Source: Actinomycetota bacterium
GTDB taxonomy: Bacteria > Actinomycetota > Actinomycetes > S36-B12 > CAIYMF01
Direction of reading: 5' to 3'
Assembly (NCBI GenBank): GCA_009699025.1
Contig: WLOZ01000042.1
Location: 1 to 9,870, forward strand
DNA: 9,870 bases
This document shows positions 1-7,255 of the stretch, piece after piece. Below the pieces are notes generated by a model. That model was given only the letters and a program-made list of their open reading frames with translations. It did not search any database and had not been told where the DNA came from. Made by a program: the position numbers and the translations under genes. How positions within the stretch are numbered: the stretch's first letter is position 1; every line of letters starts with the position of its first letter.

Positions 1-686
1 TACCCGACCCGGCCAGTGCCCTGTGGCGCTACACCCTGTGGGCCGACCACGAACTGCTGCTGGTGCGCGAGGCGATGATGCTCGATCTGCACTGGTCGCT
101 CACCGTGAACCGCGCGGGCCTGCCCGACTTCGACACCGCGTGGGAGCGGGGGGCCCACGTTCAGATCGGTGCGCGCTCGATCGCAACCCTCGGCCTCGCC
201 GACGCCCTCGTGCACGCGAGCGCCCACGCGCACAAGGACGGCTGGCGCTGGATGCGCAGCCTCGTCGACATCGCCCTGCTCTCGAGGCTGGTGCAACCTA
301 GCGAGCGCGAGTCCCTGAGCAGGGTGCGCTCGGTGCGGCGCAGTGCGCTGGTGGCTCACGACGCCACCGGGGTGCCGGAGCTGGAGTCACTGATGGCGGT
401 CAACCCGCGCGAGGTGGCGAGGGCGCGGCGCACCGCCTCGGTGCAGCAGCGCACGGGCGACTGGACGTCGAGCGACCACTGGAGCGCGCGAGCGACCTAC
501 GACTGGGCCCACCAGCAACTCGAGCTCTCGGGCGGTCCGACTGATTACGCGCGCTCGGTCGCGGGATTCGTCCTTGCGCCAGCGAGCCTGGTCGACCCAG
601 AAACACGGTTGGGAATCTCGCTGCCCACCGCCCTGGGCGCCCGGGCCCGAGCTGTGGTCAGCCGCGTGTCGCCCCGCGCGGGCTGA
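1..686 (+). CDS. Nucleotidyltransferase-family protein (PF14907-like), 3' part
   Basis: This frame is open from the first complete codon (base 3) to TGA at 684-686, giving 227 visible residues. The N-terminus lies left of the window; the GTG at 63 is an internal Val rather than a convincing start. The segment DLHWSLT, followed by FDTAWERG and then LADALVHASAHAHKDGW and MRSLVDIALL, matches the C-terminal half of the 'uncharacterised nucleotidyltransferase' family (PF14907), whose usual pattern is DLHW, later H..H..K.GW and LcDva.LL. The nucleotide-binding Gly-Ser/Asp motifs expected upstream cannot be checked. Members of this family often sit in lasso-peptide and other RiPP loci, and the neighbour fits: the gene converges with a lasso B2-like gene and overlaps its 3' end by 29 bp (658-686). 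The substrate is unknown. The family call is fairly secure; the RiPP role is inference. Confidence 0.72.
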   Translation, partial: PDPASALWRYTLWADHELLLVREAMMLDLHWSLTVNRAGLPDFDTAWERGAHVQIGARSIATLGLADALVHASAHAHKDGWRWMRSLVDIALLSRLVQPSERESLSRVRSVRRSALVAHDATGVPELESLMAVNPREVARARRTASVQQRTGDWTSSDHWSARATYDWAHQQLELSGGPTDYARSVAGFVLAPASLVDPETRLGISLPTALGARARAVVSRVSPRAG

Positions 687-1194
687 GGTCGACCTCGCGG
701 GCCAGGAGTCCGCCCTCGCGCTCGAACACGGTGGTGGCGCTAAAGCCCTCGGCAGCCGGACCCCCTGTGAGGGCTCCGTGACGCCCGAGCAGCCAGGCGT
801 GGGTGTCCCAGGCGCCCGCAGTGTCGGGGCTGAGACGAAGACCGACCACCACCACGCCGGGCGTTCCGCGCCGCGACAGCATCACCTGGGCTGCCGCAGC
901 CTCTGCGAGACAGCTAGGGGTCCAGGGCAGCAGTCGGGCGCCGCGGCGCACAGCGGAGGCGACCCGGTACTCGATCAGCGTCGCTGCCGTGGTCGACAGG
1001 CCCTCCACGCGCTGCCCCTGCCAGTCGTCGGGCACGGCCGCGGCTGTGCCCAGAACGCGCGACCACCGTGGCATCGAAATCCAGCGTTGGGCTGCGCTCG
1101 ACGCCGTGAGCAGTACCGCGGCCTCCACCACCCGGGCGCGGCCTTCCCAGAGATTGCGGCGGGCCCGAGTGGCAGTGCGACCGTCAGCCGTCAC
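658..1194 (-). CDS. Lasso-peptide B2-like protein (transglutaminase-like leader peptidase)
   Basis: Lasso B2 proteins are cysteine peptidases that remove the leader from a lasso precursor, guided by the RRE protein B1. This 178-residue product has the family layout: an N-terminal helical part (about residues 15-90) ending in VASAVRRGARLLPW, then TPSCLAEAAAAQVMLSRRG with the presumed nucleophile Cys95, a hydrophobic strand VVVVGLRL, and THAWL with catalytic His132. This matches PF13471. The frame opens at 1245, but I prefer GTG at 1194-1192: it leaves an 11-bp overlap with the ligase stop and gives a normal length, although only a weak GACGGA could serve as ribosome binding site. After His132 the usual acidic residue of HAWVE is missing (HAWLL), so the third member of the triad is unclear. 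No precursor, RRE or asparagine-synthetase-like cyclase gene is visible in the window. Confidence 0.72.
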   Translation of the reverse strand: MTADGRTATRARRNLWEGRARVVEAAVLLTASSAAQRWISMPRWSRVLGTAAAVPDDWQGQRVEGLSTTAATLIEYRVASAVRRGARLLPWTPSCLAEAAAAQVMLSRRGTPGVVVVGLRLSPDTAGAWDTHAWLLGRHGALTGGPAAEGFSATTVFEREGGLLAREVDLSPRGATRG

Positions 1195-2734
1195 GCAAAA
1201 TCCGTCGCAGGATCTTGCCCGACGCCGACTTGGGGATGGCGTCAACGAACACCACGTCGCCGAGGCGCTTGTAGGTGGCCACCTGCCCCGCGATGAACTC
1301 CTTCACGTCGTCGGCGGTAGCTTCGGAGCCCGGCTTGAGCACGATGAATCCGATGGGAATCTCGCCGGCCTCCTCGTCGGGGCGGCCGATTACGGCGGCG
1401 TCGGCGATGGCGGGGTGAGTGAGCAGCAGGGCCTCGAGTTCGGCCGGGGGCACCTGGAAGCCCTTGTACTTGATGAGCTCCTTGAGCCGGTCGACCACGT
1501 ACACGTGGCCGTCGGAGTCGACATGGCCGATGTCGCCGGTGTGCAGCCACCCATCGGAGTCGATGGTGGCGGCGGTGGCCTCGGGATTGTTGAGGTAGCC
1601 CTTCATCACCTGGGGCCCGCGAATCCACATCTCGCCGTCGGCGTCGAGGTCGAGGTCGGCACCGGTGGCCACATCGACAATGCGCAGTTCGGTGTTGGGG
1701 GTGGTCACTCCGCACGACCCGGGCTTGAACTGTCCGGGAGCGGTCAGCTGCGAGACGGGGGAGAGCTCAGTCATTCCGTAGCCCTGCACCACCTCGCAAC
1801 CGATACGTGCCCCGGCCTCAAGTGCGAGCGACGCCGAGAGCGGAGCGGCGCCGCTGAACACCTGGTTGACGCTCGACAGGTCGAAGTTGTCGACCATCGG
1901 GTGCTTGGCGAGCGCGACCACGATGGGGGGCGCGACGAACGAGCGGGTGATGCCGTGGACCTGGTGCATCTGCAAAAACTGCTCGAGGTCGAAGCGCGGC
2001 AGCGTGACGATGGTGGCACCGACGCGCAGCCCGCAGTTCATCAGCACCTGCATGCCGTAGATGTGGAAGAACGGCAGCACCGCGATGAACCGATCGTCAG
2101 AGGTGAACTCGGCCGGGATGAGCACCTGCTGGATATTGGCGATGAGGTTGCCGTGCGTGAGCATCACGCCCTTGCTGACGCCGGTGGTGCCGGAGCTGTA
2201 GGGCAGGGCCACGATGTCGTCGGGGGTGACTGGCACCGGAGCCGACAACGGGGGGCCAAACAGGTCGGTGACCGGCCGGGCGTCGGACCCCTCGGGCACC
2301 TCTCCAATGACGAACATGTCGCGGATGTTCGTGTCGACCGAGGCCGCGGTGGCCGTGTCGAGGAACATTCCGACCGTGACCATGATGCGCGCGTGCGAGT
2401 CGACGAGCTGGTGGTGCACCTCACGCTCGGTGTAGGTGGGATTGACGGTGGTGATCACGCCGCCCACCATGGCAACCGCGTGGAAGACGATCGCGTACTC
2501 GGGGATGTTGGGAGACATCAGCGCCAGGCAGTCGCCCTTGGTGAACCCATGGGCGATGAGGCCACCCGCGAGCGAGCGCACCCCGGCCTCAAGCTGCGCG
2601 TAGGTGAGCGTGCGACCGCTGGGACCGTCGATCAGTGCCGGCTTGTCGCCGAGCGCCTCTGCGTTTTCGAACATGTAGTCGAAGAGTGGAACCTTCGGAA
2701 TCACCACGTCGGGCAGCGGGCTTGCGTGGATCAT
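1184..2734 (-). CDS. Acyl-CoA synthetase / 4-coumarate-CoA ligase-like (ANL superfamily)
   Basis: This enzyme would activate a carboxylic acid with ATP to an acyl-AMP and transfer it to CoA. All core ANL motifs are present in 516 residues: P-loop SSGTTGVSKG (180-189), FFHIYGM (222-228), QGYGMTE (317-323), WLHTGD with Asp401, hinge DRLKELIKYKG (415-425) and PKSASGK with catalytic Lys507. The overall pattern is that of plant-type 4-coumarate-CoA ligases and their actinobacterial relatives; the acid used cannot be read from the sequence. An upstream ATG at 2785 adds 17 residues, but the ATG at 2734 has a strong GGGAGG ribosome binding site 5 nt upstream and is preferred. The gene lies 93 nt after the tryptophan dioxygenase stop on the same strand, so it may be read through from the kyn operon or have its own promoter. 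Its 3' end overlaps the B2-like gene. Confidence 0.88.
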   Translation of the reverse strand: MIHASPLPDVVIPKVPLFDYMFENAEALGDKPALIDGPSGRTLTYAQLEAGVRSLAGGLIAHGFTKGDCLALMSPNIPEYAIVFHAVAMVGGVITTVNPTYTEREVHHQLVDSHARIMVTVGMFLDTATAASVDTNIRDMFVIGEVPEGSDARPVTDLFGPPLSAPVPVTPDDIVALPYSSGTTGVSKGVMLTHGNLIANIQQVLIPAEFTSDDRFIAVLPFFHIYGMQVLMNCGLRVGATIVTLPRFDLEQFLQMHQVHGITRSFVAPPIVVALAKHPMVDNFDLSSVNQVFSGAAPLSASLALEAGARIGCEVVQGYGMTELSPVSQLTAPGQFKPGSCGVTTPNTELRIVDVATGADLDLDADGEMWIRGPQVMKGYLNNPEATAATIDSDGWLHTGDIGHVDSDGHVYVVDRLKELIKYKGFQVPPAELEALLLTHPAIADAAVIGRPDEEAGEIPIGFIVLKPGSEATADDVKEFIAGQVATYKRLGDVVFVDAIPKSASGKILRRILRDG

Positions 2735-2739
2735 CTGGT

Positions 2740-2745
2740 CCTCCC
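2740..2745 (-). promoter_or_regulatory. Ribosome binding site deciding the acyl-CoA ligase start
   Basis: GGGAGG reads on the minus strand, followed by a 5-nt spacer (ACCAG) and ATG at 2734-2732. The longer candidate start at 2785 has no comparable site (GGCAAG directly before the ATG), so the shorter protein is chosen. Confidence 0.7.
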
Positions 2746-2763
2746 AGGGGGTGCTTTCCGGAG

Positions 2764-2775
2764 CGGCGATCGCCG
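2764..2775. repeat. 12-bp perfect palindrome upstream of the ligase gene
   Basis: CGGCGATCGCCG is a perfect palindrome in the 93-nt gap between the tryptophan dioxygenase stop and the preferred ligase start. It could be an operator, but it is very GC-rich and short, so chance is a real possibility. If translation began at 2785 it would be coding sequence. Confidence 0.25.
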
Positions 2776-2827
2776 GTGCGCCCATCTTGCCGTGCGGGGG
2801 TGCTCGACGCCACCGAAATAGTGCGGA

Positions 2828-3673
2828 TTACACCTCGGTGCGCGAGGTCCAGAGCTCGGGGAACGGCAGCTTCGACAGACTGCGTTCAAGCCACGCCACG
2901 CCCGACGACCCGCCGGTGCCCGTCTTGGAGCCCATGGTGCGCCGCACCGCGGTGAGGTGCCAAAACTTCCACTCGCTCATGCGCTGGGCCACGTCGGTGA
3001 GCGCCTCGGCGAGCACGATCTCGGGCCGAGGCTCGTCGCGGTAGATGGCCACCCACACTGCCTCGACGTCGTCGTCGGGCTCGTAGGGGGCGTCGAGGGC
3101 CCGATCAAGAATGTCGGCCGGAATCGGGTGTCCGCGCCGGGCGAGCCAGCCGAGCACCTCGTCGTAGAGGCTCGGCGACTCGAGCGCGGCTTCGAGATCG
3201 CGGTGCAGCTCCGGGTTGCCCTTGTGTGCGGCCAGCATCTGGCGTGACTTGTTGCCCAGCAAAAACTCCATGCGGCGGTACTGCGCCGACTGGAAGCCCG
3301 AGGCCTCGCCGAGCTGGCCGCGGAAGGAGTTGAAGTCGCGAGGCGTCATCCACGACAGCGACAGCCAGGCGGCGTTGAGCCCGTCGATCGACCGGCAGCT
3401 GCGCTCGAGCGCGATGAGCGCGGTGTCGAGGTCGTCGTCGCGCAGGGCCTCGAGGGCGCGGCGCCACTCGAAGCAGATGAGCCCGAAGTACAGCTCCATG
3501 ATCTGGCTCACCACGAGGAAGGGCATCTCGGCCGGCTCGTCGGTGAAGAGCGTCTGCATCGTGGCAAGCGTGGTGGCTCCCACATACGAGTCGTAGGGGG
3601 TGCCCTCCTCGAAGGTGAGCAGTGGCTCATCTGCCGCCCGGTCGGGAGAGGGGGTGCGGGTGCGCTTGCGCAT
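2828..3673 (-). CDS. kynA: Tryptophan 2,3-dioxygenase (heme), His-to-Ser active-site variant
   Basis: This heme enzyme opens the indole ring of L-tryptophan to N-formylkynurenine, the first step of the pathway. The 281-residue product aligns without large gaps to bacterial TDOs: the substrate-carboxylate Arg118 in FNSFRGQLG, the GFQSAQYRRMEFLLGNK block (127-142), proximal heme ligand His239 in KFWHLTAVRRTMG, and TGTGGSSG with Thr253 (His240 and Thr254 in the Xanthomonas enzyme). Phe52 matches Phe51. Two active-site positions differ: the Xanthomonas His55 position (QHQTSELW) is Ser56 (VSQIMELY), and Tyr113 is Phe114. Serine there recalls Ser167 of IDO1. The gene is the last of the tight kyn run, starting 5 nt after the 3-hydroxyanthranilate dioxygenase stop with AAGGG upstream, and ends in TAA. 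Family assignment is secure; true tryptophan dioxygenase activity is very likely from context but not proven. Confidence 0.9.
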   Translation of the reverse strand: MRKRTRTPSPDRAADEPLLTFEEGTPYDSYVGATTLATMQTLFTDEPAEMPFLVVSQIMELYFGLICFEWRRALEALRDDDLDTALIALERSCRSIDGLNAAWLSLSWMTPRDFNSFRGQLGEASGFQSAQYRRMEFLLGNKSRQMLAAHKGNPELHRDLEAALESPSLYDEVLGWLARRGHPIPADILDRALDAPYEPDDDVEAVWVAIYRDEPRPEIVLAEALTDVAQRMSEWKFWHLTAVRRTMGSKTGTGGSSGVAWLERSLSKLPFPELWTSRTEV

Positions 3674-3678
3674 CGCAG

Positions 3679-4203
3679 TCAGCCCTTACCGGGGTGCAGC
3701 GCTCCGCAGTCGGGGCAGGTGCGGGCGCTCTGGTCGGCGTAGAAGGCCTCGAAGATGCGGGGCAGGTCAACCGAGATGTCAGCGACCTGCACCTCGGCGT
3801 CGTGCACGAGGGCCGAGCATTCGAGGCAGTACCACTGGAAGTGCTCGAGCACCCCGGGCTCGCGGACGCGCTCGACCACCATGCCGATCGATCCCTCCTC
3901 GGGGCGCTGGGGCGAGTGCGGCAGAAAGCGGGGCAGCATCCACATCTCGCCCTCGCGAATGTCAACCCGCGCGGGGCCGTCGGGCGTCACGACGTTGAGG
4001 TGCATGTTCCCCTTGATCTGGTAAAAAAACTCCTCATAGGGGTCGACGTGAAAGTCGGTGCGCTGATTGGGGCCGCCGACAATCATCACGATGAAGTCAG
4101 AGTGCCCGGGAAACATCTCGCGGTTCGACACCGGCGGCTTGAGCAGCGGCCCGTTCTCGGCGAGCCAGGCGGTGAAGTCGACGGCGACGGGCAGATCGGT
4201 CAT
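3679..4203 (-). CDS. nbaC: 3-hydroxyanthranilate 3,4-dioxygenase
   Basis: This cupin non-heme iron(II) enzyme cleaves 3-hydroxyanthranilate to 2-amino-3-carboxymuconate semialdehyde (ACMS). The 174-residue length is that of the bacterial form. The iron ligands are His52, Glu58 (in [18 protein letters not shown]) and His96 (in [13 protein letters not shown]). Substrate-binding Arg48, Arg100 and Glu111 are also in place, each one position later than in the Cupriavidus enzyme. The C-terminal second metal site typical of bacterial members is intact: CLEC (Cys126, Cys129) and CPDC (Cys163, Cys166). The ATG overlaps the stop of the upstream deaminase gene in an ATGA (4200-4203), which suggests translational coupling. 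The downstream tryptophan dioxygenase starts 5 nt after the stop. Nothing is missing and the call is firm. Confidence 0.96.
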   Translation of the reverse strand: MTDLPVAVDFTAWLAENGPLLKPPVSNREMFPGHSDFIVMIVGGPNQRTDFHVDPYEEFFYQIKGNMHLNVVTPDGPARVDIREGEMWMLPRFLPHSPQRPEEGSIGMVVERVREPGVLEHFQWYCLECSALVHDAEVQVADISVDLPRIFEAFYADQSARTCPDCGALHPGKG

Positions 4204-4631
4204 GGGGTCTCCTCGGTGTCGGGCAGCACGGCCACTGCTTGAATCTCGATCAGCAGGTCGGGGTGGGGCAGTTGGTGCACGGCCACCGTGGTGCGGGTGG
4301 GTCCGGTGTGGTCGAAGAACTCGCCGTACACCTCGTTGTAGCCCGCGAAGTCGTCCATCGATACGAGGTAGCAGGTAACCTGCACGAGGTCGCTGAGTTC
4401 GGCGCCGGCCGACGCCAGCAGGTCGGCGATGTTCTCGACCACCGCGCGGGTCTGTGCGCGGATGTCGCGCACCATCGTGCCGTCAATGAGCTCGGCGCCG
4501 GCGATGGTGTTGTCGGGCCGACGGCTGCTGGTACCCGACACATACACTGTGCGGCCCACCACCTTCACGTGCGGGTACGCGCCGCGCGGAGTGGCCTTGC
4601 CGCTCACGGTGAGGTTGCGTACGTTGCTCAT
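4200..4631 (-). CDS. RidA-family 2-aminomuconate deaminase
   Basis: The 143-residue product has the RidA/YjgF fold signature, including the conserved Arg113 in [18 protein letters not shown] and Glu129 in IEI. The blocks [37 protein letters not shown] and [12 protein letters not shown] are those I associate with 2-aminomuconate deaminases (AmnD/NbaF type) rather than housekeeping RidA. The expected reaction is 2-aminomuconate to 4-oxalocrotonate (2-hydroxymuconate) plus ammonia, two steps after ACMS decarboxylase. It lies between the kynurenine monooxygenase and 3-hydroxyanthranilate dioxygenase genes, overlapping both by ATGA (4628-4631 and 4200-4203), which strongly supports a pathway role. 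A general 2-aminoacrylate-scavenging RidA is the alternative, but the [10 protein letters not shown] segment and the operon position argue against it. Confidence 0.85.
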   Translation of the reverse strand: MSNVRNLTVSGKATPRGAYPHVKVVGRTVYVSGTSSRRPDNTIAGAELIDGTMVRDIRAQTRAVVENIADLLASAGAELSDLVQVTCYLVSMDDFAGYNEVYGEFFDHTGPTRTTVAVHQLPHPDLLIEIQAVAVLPDTEETP

Positions 4632-5983
4632 GACGCGCCCCCGCGGCCAGACAGTGATCGCAGCGGAGCAGCCACCCGATGCGCGATGCCCGCAGCCACC
4701 GATCGGGCCTGCGAGGGCACCGTGGTGCGTCGCACCACCTCGGCGTAGGGGATGGTGCTGAACGACACGAGTTCGTACCGCGACACATAGTGCTCAGGAA
4801 GCAGTCGCTCGAACGCGTGCTGCACGCTCTTCTGCGCCTGGAAAACTCTGCTGCCCGACTTCGTGCTCATCTCAACGAAATTTGCGAGAGCCATGTCAGC
4901 GATGGCGTTGGCGTTGTCGACGCGGGCTTTTTCGTAGGCGGGCAGGGCGACCGACCAGTCGCCATCGGCCTCGCCGAGGCATCGGTCGAGCTCAGCCACG
5001 TCTTCGAAGCCTGAGTTGGCGCCCTGTCCGAAGAAAGGGGTGATGGCGTGGGCGGCGTCACCGATGAGGGCCACCCTGCCGTTGGCCGACCAGCGCCCGC
5101 AGCGCACGGTGACCAGGCTGCCGACGGGGTTTGCGTCGTAGTCGGCCACGAGGTCGGGCATCAGCGGCACGGCGTCGGGATAGTGCGCGGTGAAGTAGGC
5201 CAGCGCCTGCTCGCCGGTGCGCACCTCGTCGAACGAGCCGGGGCCCGTGGGTGGCCAGAACAACGTGCACGTAAACGAGCGGTCGGGGTTGGGCAGGGCG
5301 ATCATCATCGAGCCGCCGCGCGGCCAGATGTGCAGGGCCTCCGGGTCGAGCGCGAATTCGCCGTCGCGCGCGGGAATGGTGAGTTCCTTGTACTGGCAGT
5401 CGAGGTAGTCCTGCCGAAAGTCAAAGCCCGGAATCGAGAGCAGTCGCGAGCGCACTGCGCTCGAGGCGCCGTCGGCGCCGATAACCACCCCGGCGTTCAC
5501 CGTGCTGACTCCGTGGGGGGTTTCGAACTCGAGGGTTCCGTCGTCGAGGCCGAGCCGCAGCAGGCGGTGGTCAAACTCCGCCGTGACGAGGGGCGACTCG
5601 AGGGCCGCGGCGAGCAGGGTGTCATTGAGCGCCGAACGCGAGATGGAGTTAATCGCGCGCGTGCCGTCGGCACTGTACGACGTGAAGAGCGTCTCGCCTG
5701 CTGAGTCGTGAATGCGCCGGCCCCGCATGGGCAGGGCGTCGGCCATGACCTGGTCGGTGAGCCCGATCTGGTCGAGGGCGTGCAGGCCGCGGGCCGAGAT
5801 GGCCAGGTTAATCGAGCGGCCACGCTCGGCGTCGGCCCGGCGAGGGTCGGGGCGGCGCTCGTACAGGGTGACCGTGAGCCCGCGCCGTGCGAGATAGCAG
5901 GCCAGCAGGCAGCCCACGAGTCCGGCGCCCACGATCGCCACGTCGGTGCTCGACTGGGTCTGGGCAGTGGTCTCGGCGCTCAT
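4628..5983 (-). CDS. kmo: Kynurenine 3-monooxygenase (FAD)
   Basis: This is a flavoprotein hydroxylase that converts L-kynurenine to 3-hydroxykynurenine using NADPH and oxygen. The 451-residue product has the class A monooxygenase layout: N-terminal Rossmann motif GAGLVG (19-24) ending in a YERR strand, the [11 protein letters not shown] block (56-66) that carries a substrate-contacting Arg in KMOs, a DG motif in [12 protein letters not shown] (169-180), and the FAD motif [16 protein letters not shown] (308-323). The C-terminal region has [26 protein letters not shown] (391-416), where KMOs carry a similar F-S-x-IPY segment. The ATG at 5983 is preceded by AGGAGG with a 5-nt spacer, and the ribosome binding site overlaps the kynureninase TAG. 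Its stop overlaps the deaminase start. No C-terminal membrane anchor of the mitochondrial type is evident. Confidence is high. Confidence 0.95.
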   Translation of the reverse strand: MSAETTAQTQSSTDVAIVGAGLVGCLLACYLARRGLTVTLYERRPDPRRADAERGRSINLAISARGLHALDQIGLTDQVMADALPMRGRRIHDSAGETLFTSYSADGTRAINSISRSALNDTLLAAALESPLVTAEFDHRLLRLGLDDGTLEFETPHGVSTVNAGVVIGADGASSAVRSRLLSIPGFDFRQDYLDCQYKELTIPARDGEFALDPEALHIWPRGGSMMIALPNPDRSFTCTLFWPPTGPGSFDEVRTGEQALAYFTAHYPDAVPLMPDLVADYDANPVGSLVTVRCGRWSANGRVALIGDAAHAITPFFGQGANSGFEDVAELDRCLGEADGDWSVALPAYEKARVDNANAIADMALANFVEMSTKSGSRVFQAQKSVQHAFERLLPEHYVSRYELVSFSTIPYAEVVRRTTVPSQARSVAAGIAHRVAAPLRSLSGRGGAS

Positions 5984-5988
5984 GGGTT

Positions 5989-5994
5989 CCTCCT
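5989..5994 (-). promoter_or_regulatory. Strong ribosome binding site for kynurenine monooxygenase
   Basis: A perfect AGGAGG lies 5 nt before the ATG at 5983-5981 and overlaps the TAG stop of kynureninase (5995-5993). It fixes the monooxygenase start and gives a 9-nt gap between the two genes. Confidence 0.8.
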
Positions 5995-7255
5995 ACATCT
6001 GGGCCAGCGCGTCGGCAACGCGCCAGCAGTCGTCGAAGGTGCAGTACATGGGCACCGGGGCAAGCCGAATGACCCGCTCACCGCGTGAGTCGGCGATGAC
6101 ACCGTGGTCGTGTCGCAGTTGGCGGCTCACCTCGCGAGCATCGCGCGCGCCAACATCGAGCGACAGCTGGGCGCCGCGGCACTGCGGGTCGCGGGGTGTG
6201 ATCACCGAGAAGCCGCGGTCGAGCACGCGTGCCTCAAGCAGCGCCTCGAGGTAGCCGGTGAGCCGGAGGCTGCGGTCGCGCAGTGCCTCGATGCCAACGG
6301 AGTCGAATAGGCCGAGCGAGGTAAGCACGGGCGCCATCGCCAAGATGGGCGGGTTGGAAAGTTGCCAGGCGTCGGCGGTGTGCATCGGTGTGAGCATCGG
6401 CAGCATCTCGAAGCGGTTGGTCGGGTCGTTGCTCCACCAGCCCGAGAGTCGGGGGATCGACTCGTCGGTGAGGTGGCGCTCGTGCACAAACGCGCCCGCC
6501 ACTGCGCCCGGGCCGCTGTTGAGGTACTTGTAGCTGCACCAGGCTGCGAAGTCGACGTCCCAGTCGTGCAGCGACAGGGGCACGTTGCCTACCGCGTGCG
6601 CGAGGTCCCAGCCCACGATGGCCCCTGCAGCATGCCCCGCCGCGGTGATGGTGGGCATGTCCATCAGCTGGCCGGTGAGGTAGTTCACTCCGCCGAGCAT
6701 CACCAGGGCAATCGAGTCACCCTCGCGCGCCAGCAGGTCGACGACGTCGGCCGTGCGAAGCGCGGTCTCGCCCTCACGGGGTCGCAGGCGCACGATGGCC
6801 TCGTCGGCGTTGTAGCCGCGGAACTCGGCATGGCTGCGCACCGCGTAGCTGTCGGAGGGAAAGGCGGAGTCCTCAATCACGATGCGGTGCCGGCTTTCGG
6901 TGGGCCGGTAAAACGACACCATCAGCAGGTGCAGGTTGACCGTGAGCGAATTCATCGCCACTACCTCGGCCTCGCGGGCGCCCACGAGACGCGACAGCGG
7001 CCCGCGCAGTAGCTCGTGGAAGTTGACCCACGGGTGCGTGCCCTCGACGTGGGCCTCGACGGCCAGGGTGGCCCAGTCGTTGAGCTCGACTGCGAGGTCG
7101 GCGGCCACGGCCCGGGGCTGAAGTCCGAGTGAGTTGCCGGCGAGGTACGCCACCTCGTTGCCGTGGTGCTGCGGCACGAGGAACTCACCGCGGCGGGTGG
7201 TAACCGGGTCGGCCAGCTCGAGCCCGTGGGCGCCGGAGCGGTCGAGGAGGCTCAT
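5993..7255 (-). CDS. kynU: Kynureninase (PLP-dependent)
   Basis: Kynureninase hydrolyses 3-hydroxykynurenine to 3-hydroxyanthranilate plus alanine (and kynurenine to anthranilate). The 420-residue product is of normal length and belongs to the fold-type I PLP enzymes. Visible landmarks are YLAGNSLGLQP (37-47), MNSLTVNLHLLM (101-112), FPSDSYAV (132-139), GWDLAHAVGNVP with Asp217 and His220 that contact the cofactor, and WCSYKYLNSGPG (239-250), in which Lys243 forms the Schiff base with PLP. ISRLSGWWSNDPTNRFEM-like sequence after residue 265 is the family's substrate-pocket segment. The ATG overlaps the ACMS decarboxylase stop (ATGA, 7252-7255); GGTGAG a few bases upstream could serve as ribosome binding site. 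With the monooxygenase next to it, 3-hydroxykynurenine is the likely main substrate. Confidence 0.95.
   Translation of the reverse strand: MSLLDRSGAHGLELADPVTTRRGEFLVPQHHGNEVAYLAGNSLGLQPRAVAADLAVELNDWATLAVEAHVEGTHPWVNFHELLRGPLSRLVGAREAEVVAMNSLTVNLHLLMVSFYRPTESRHRIVIEDSAFPSDSYAVRSHAEFRGYNADEAIVRLRPREGETALRTADVVDLLAREGDSIALVMLGGVNYLTGQLMDMPTITAAGHAAGAIVGWDLAHAVGNVPLSLHDWDVDFAAWCSYKYLNSGPGAVAGAFVHERHLTDESIPRLSGWWSNDPTNRFEMLPMLTPMHTADAWQLSNPPILAMAPVLTSLGLFDSVGIEALRDRSLRLTGYLEALLEARVLDRGFSVITPRDPQCRGAQLSLDVGARDAREVSRQLRHDHGVIADSRGERVIRLAPVPMYCTFDDCWRVADALAQM

Noticed and set aside
574..1296. A 240-codon rightward open frame opposite the B2-like gene
   Set aside because: Its product is Arg/Pro/Gly/Ala-rich with no family features, whereas the opposite frame shows clear B2 motifs.
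803..2821. A 672-codon rightward open frame across the ligase and B2 genes
   Set aside because: It is the antisense of a clear ligase with all motifs. Its translation is low-complexity His/Val/Asp/Gly-rich with no recognisable domain, as expected for antisense frames in GC-rich DNA.
2828..3673. Tryptophan dioxygenase homologue as a MarE- or PrnB-like biosynthetic enzyme
   Set aside because: It aligns over its whole length with true TDOs and is the only entry enzyme in a complete catabolic run. The Ser substitution is kept as a finding rather than used to change the call.
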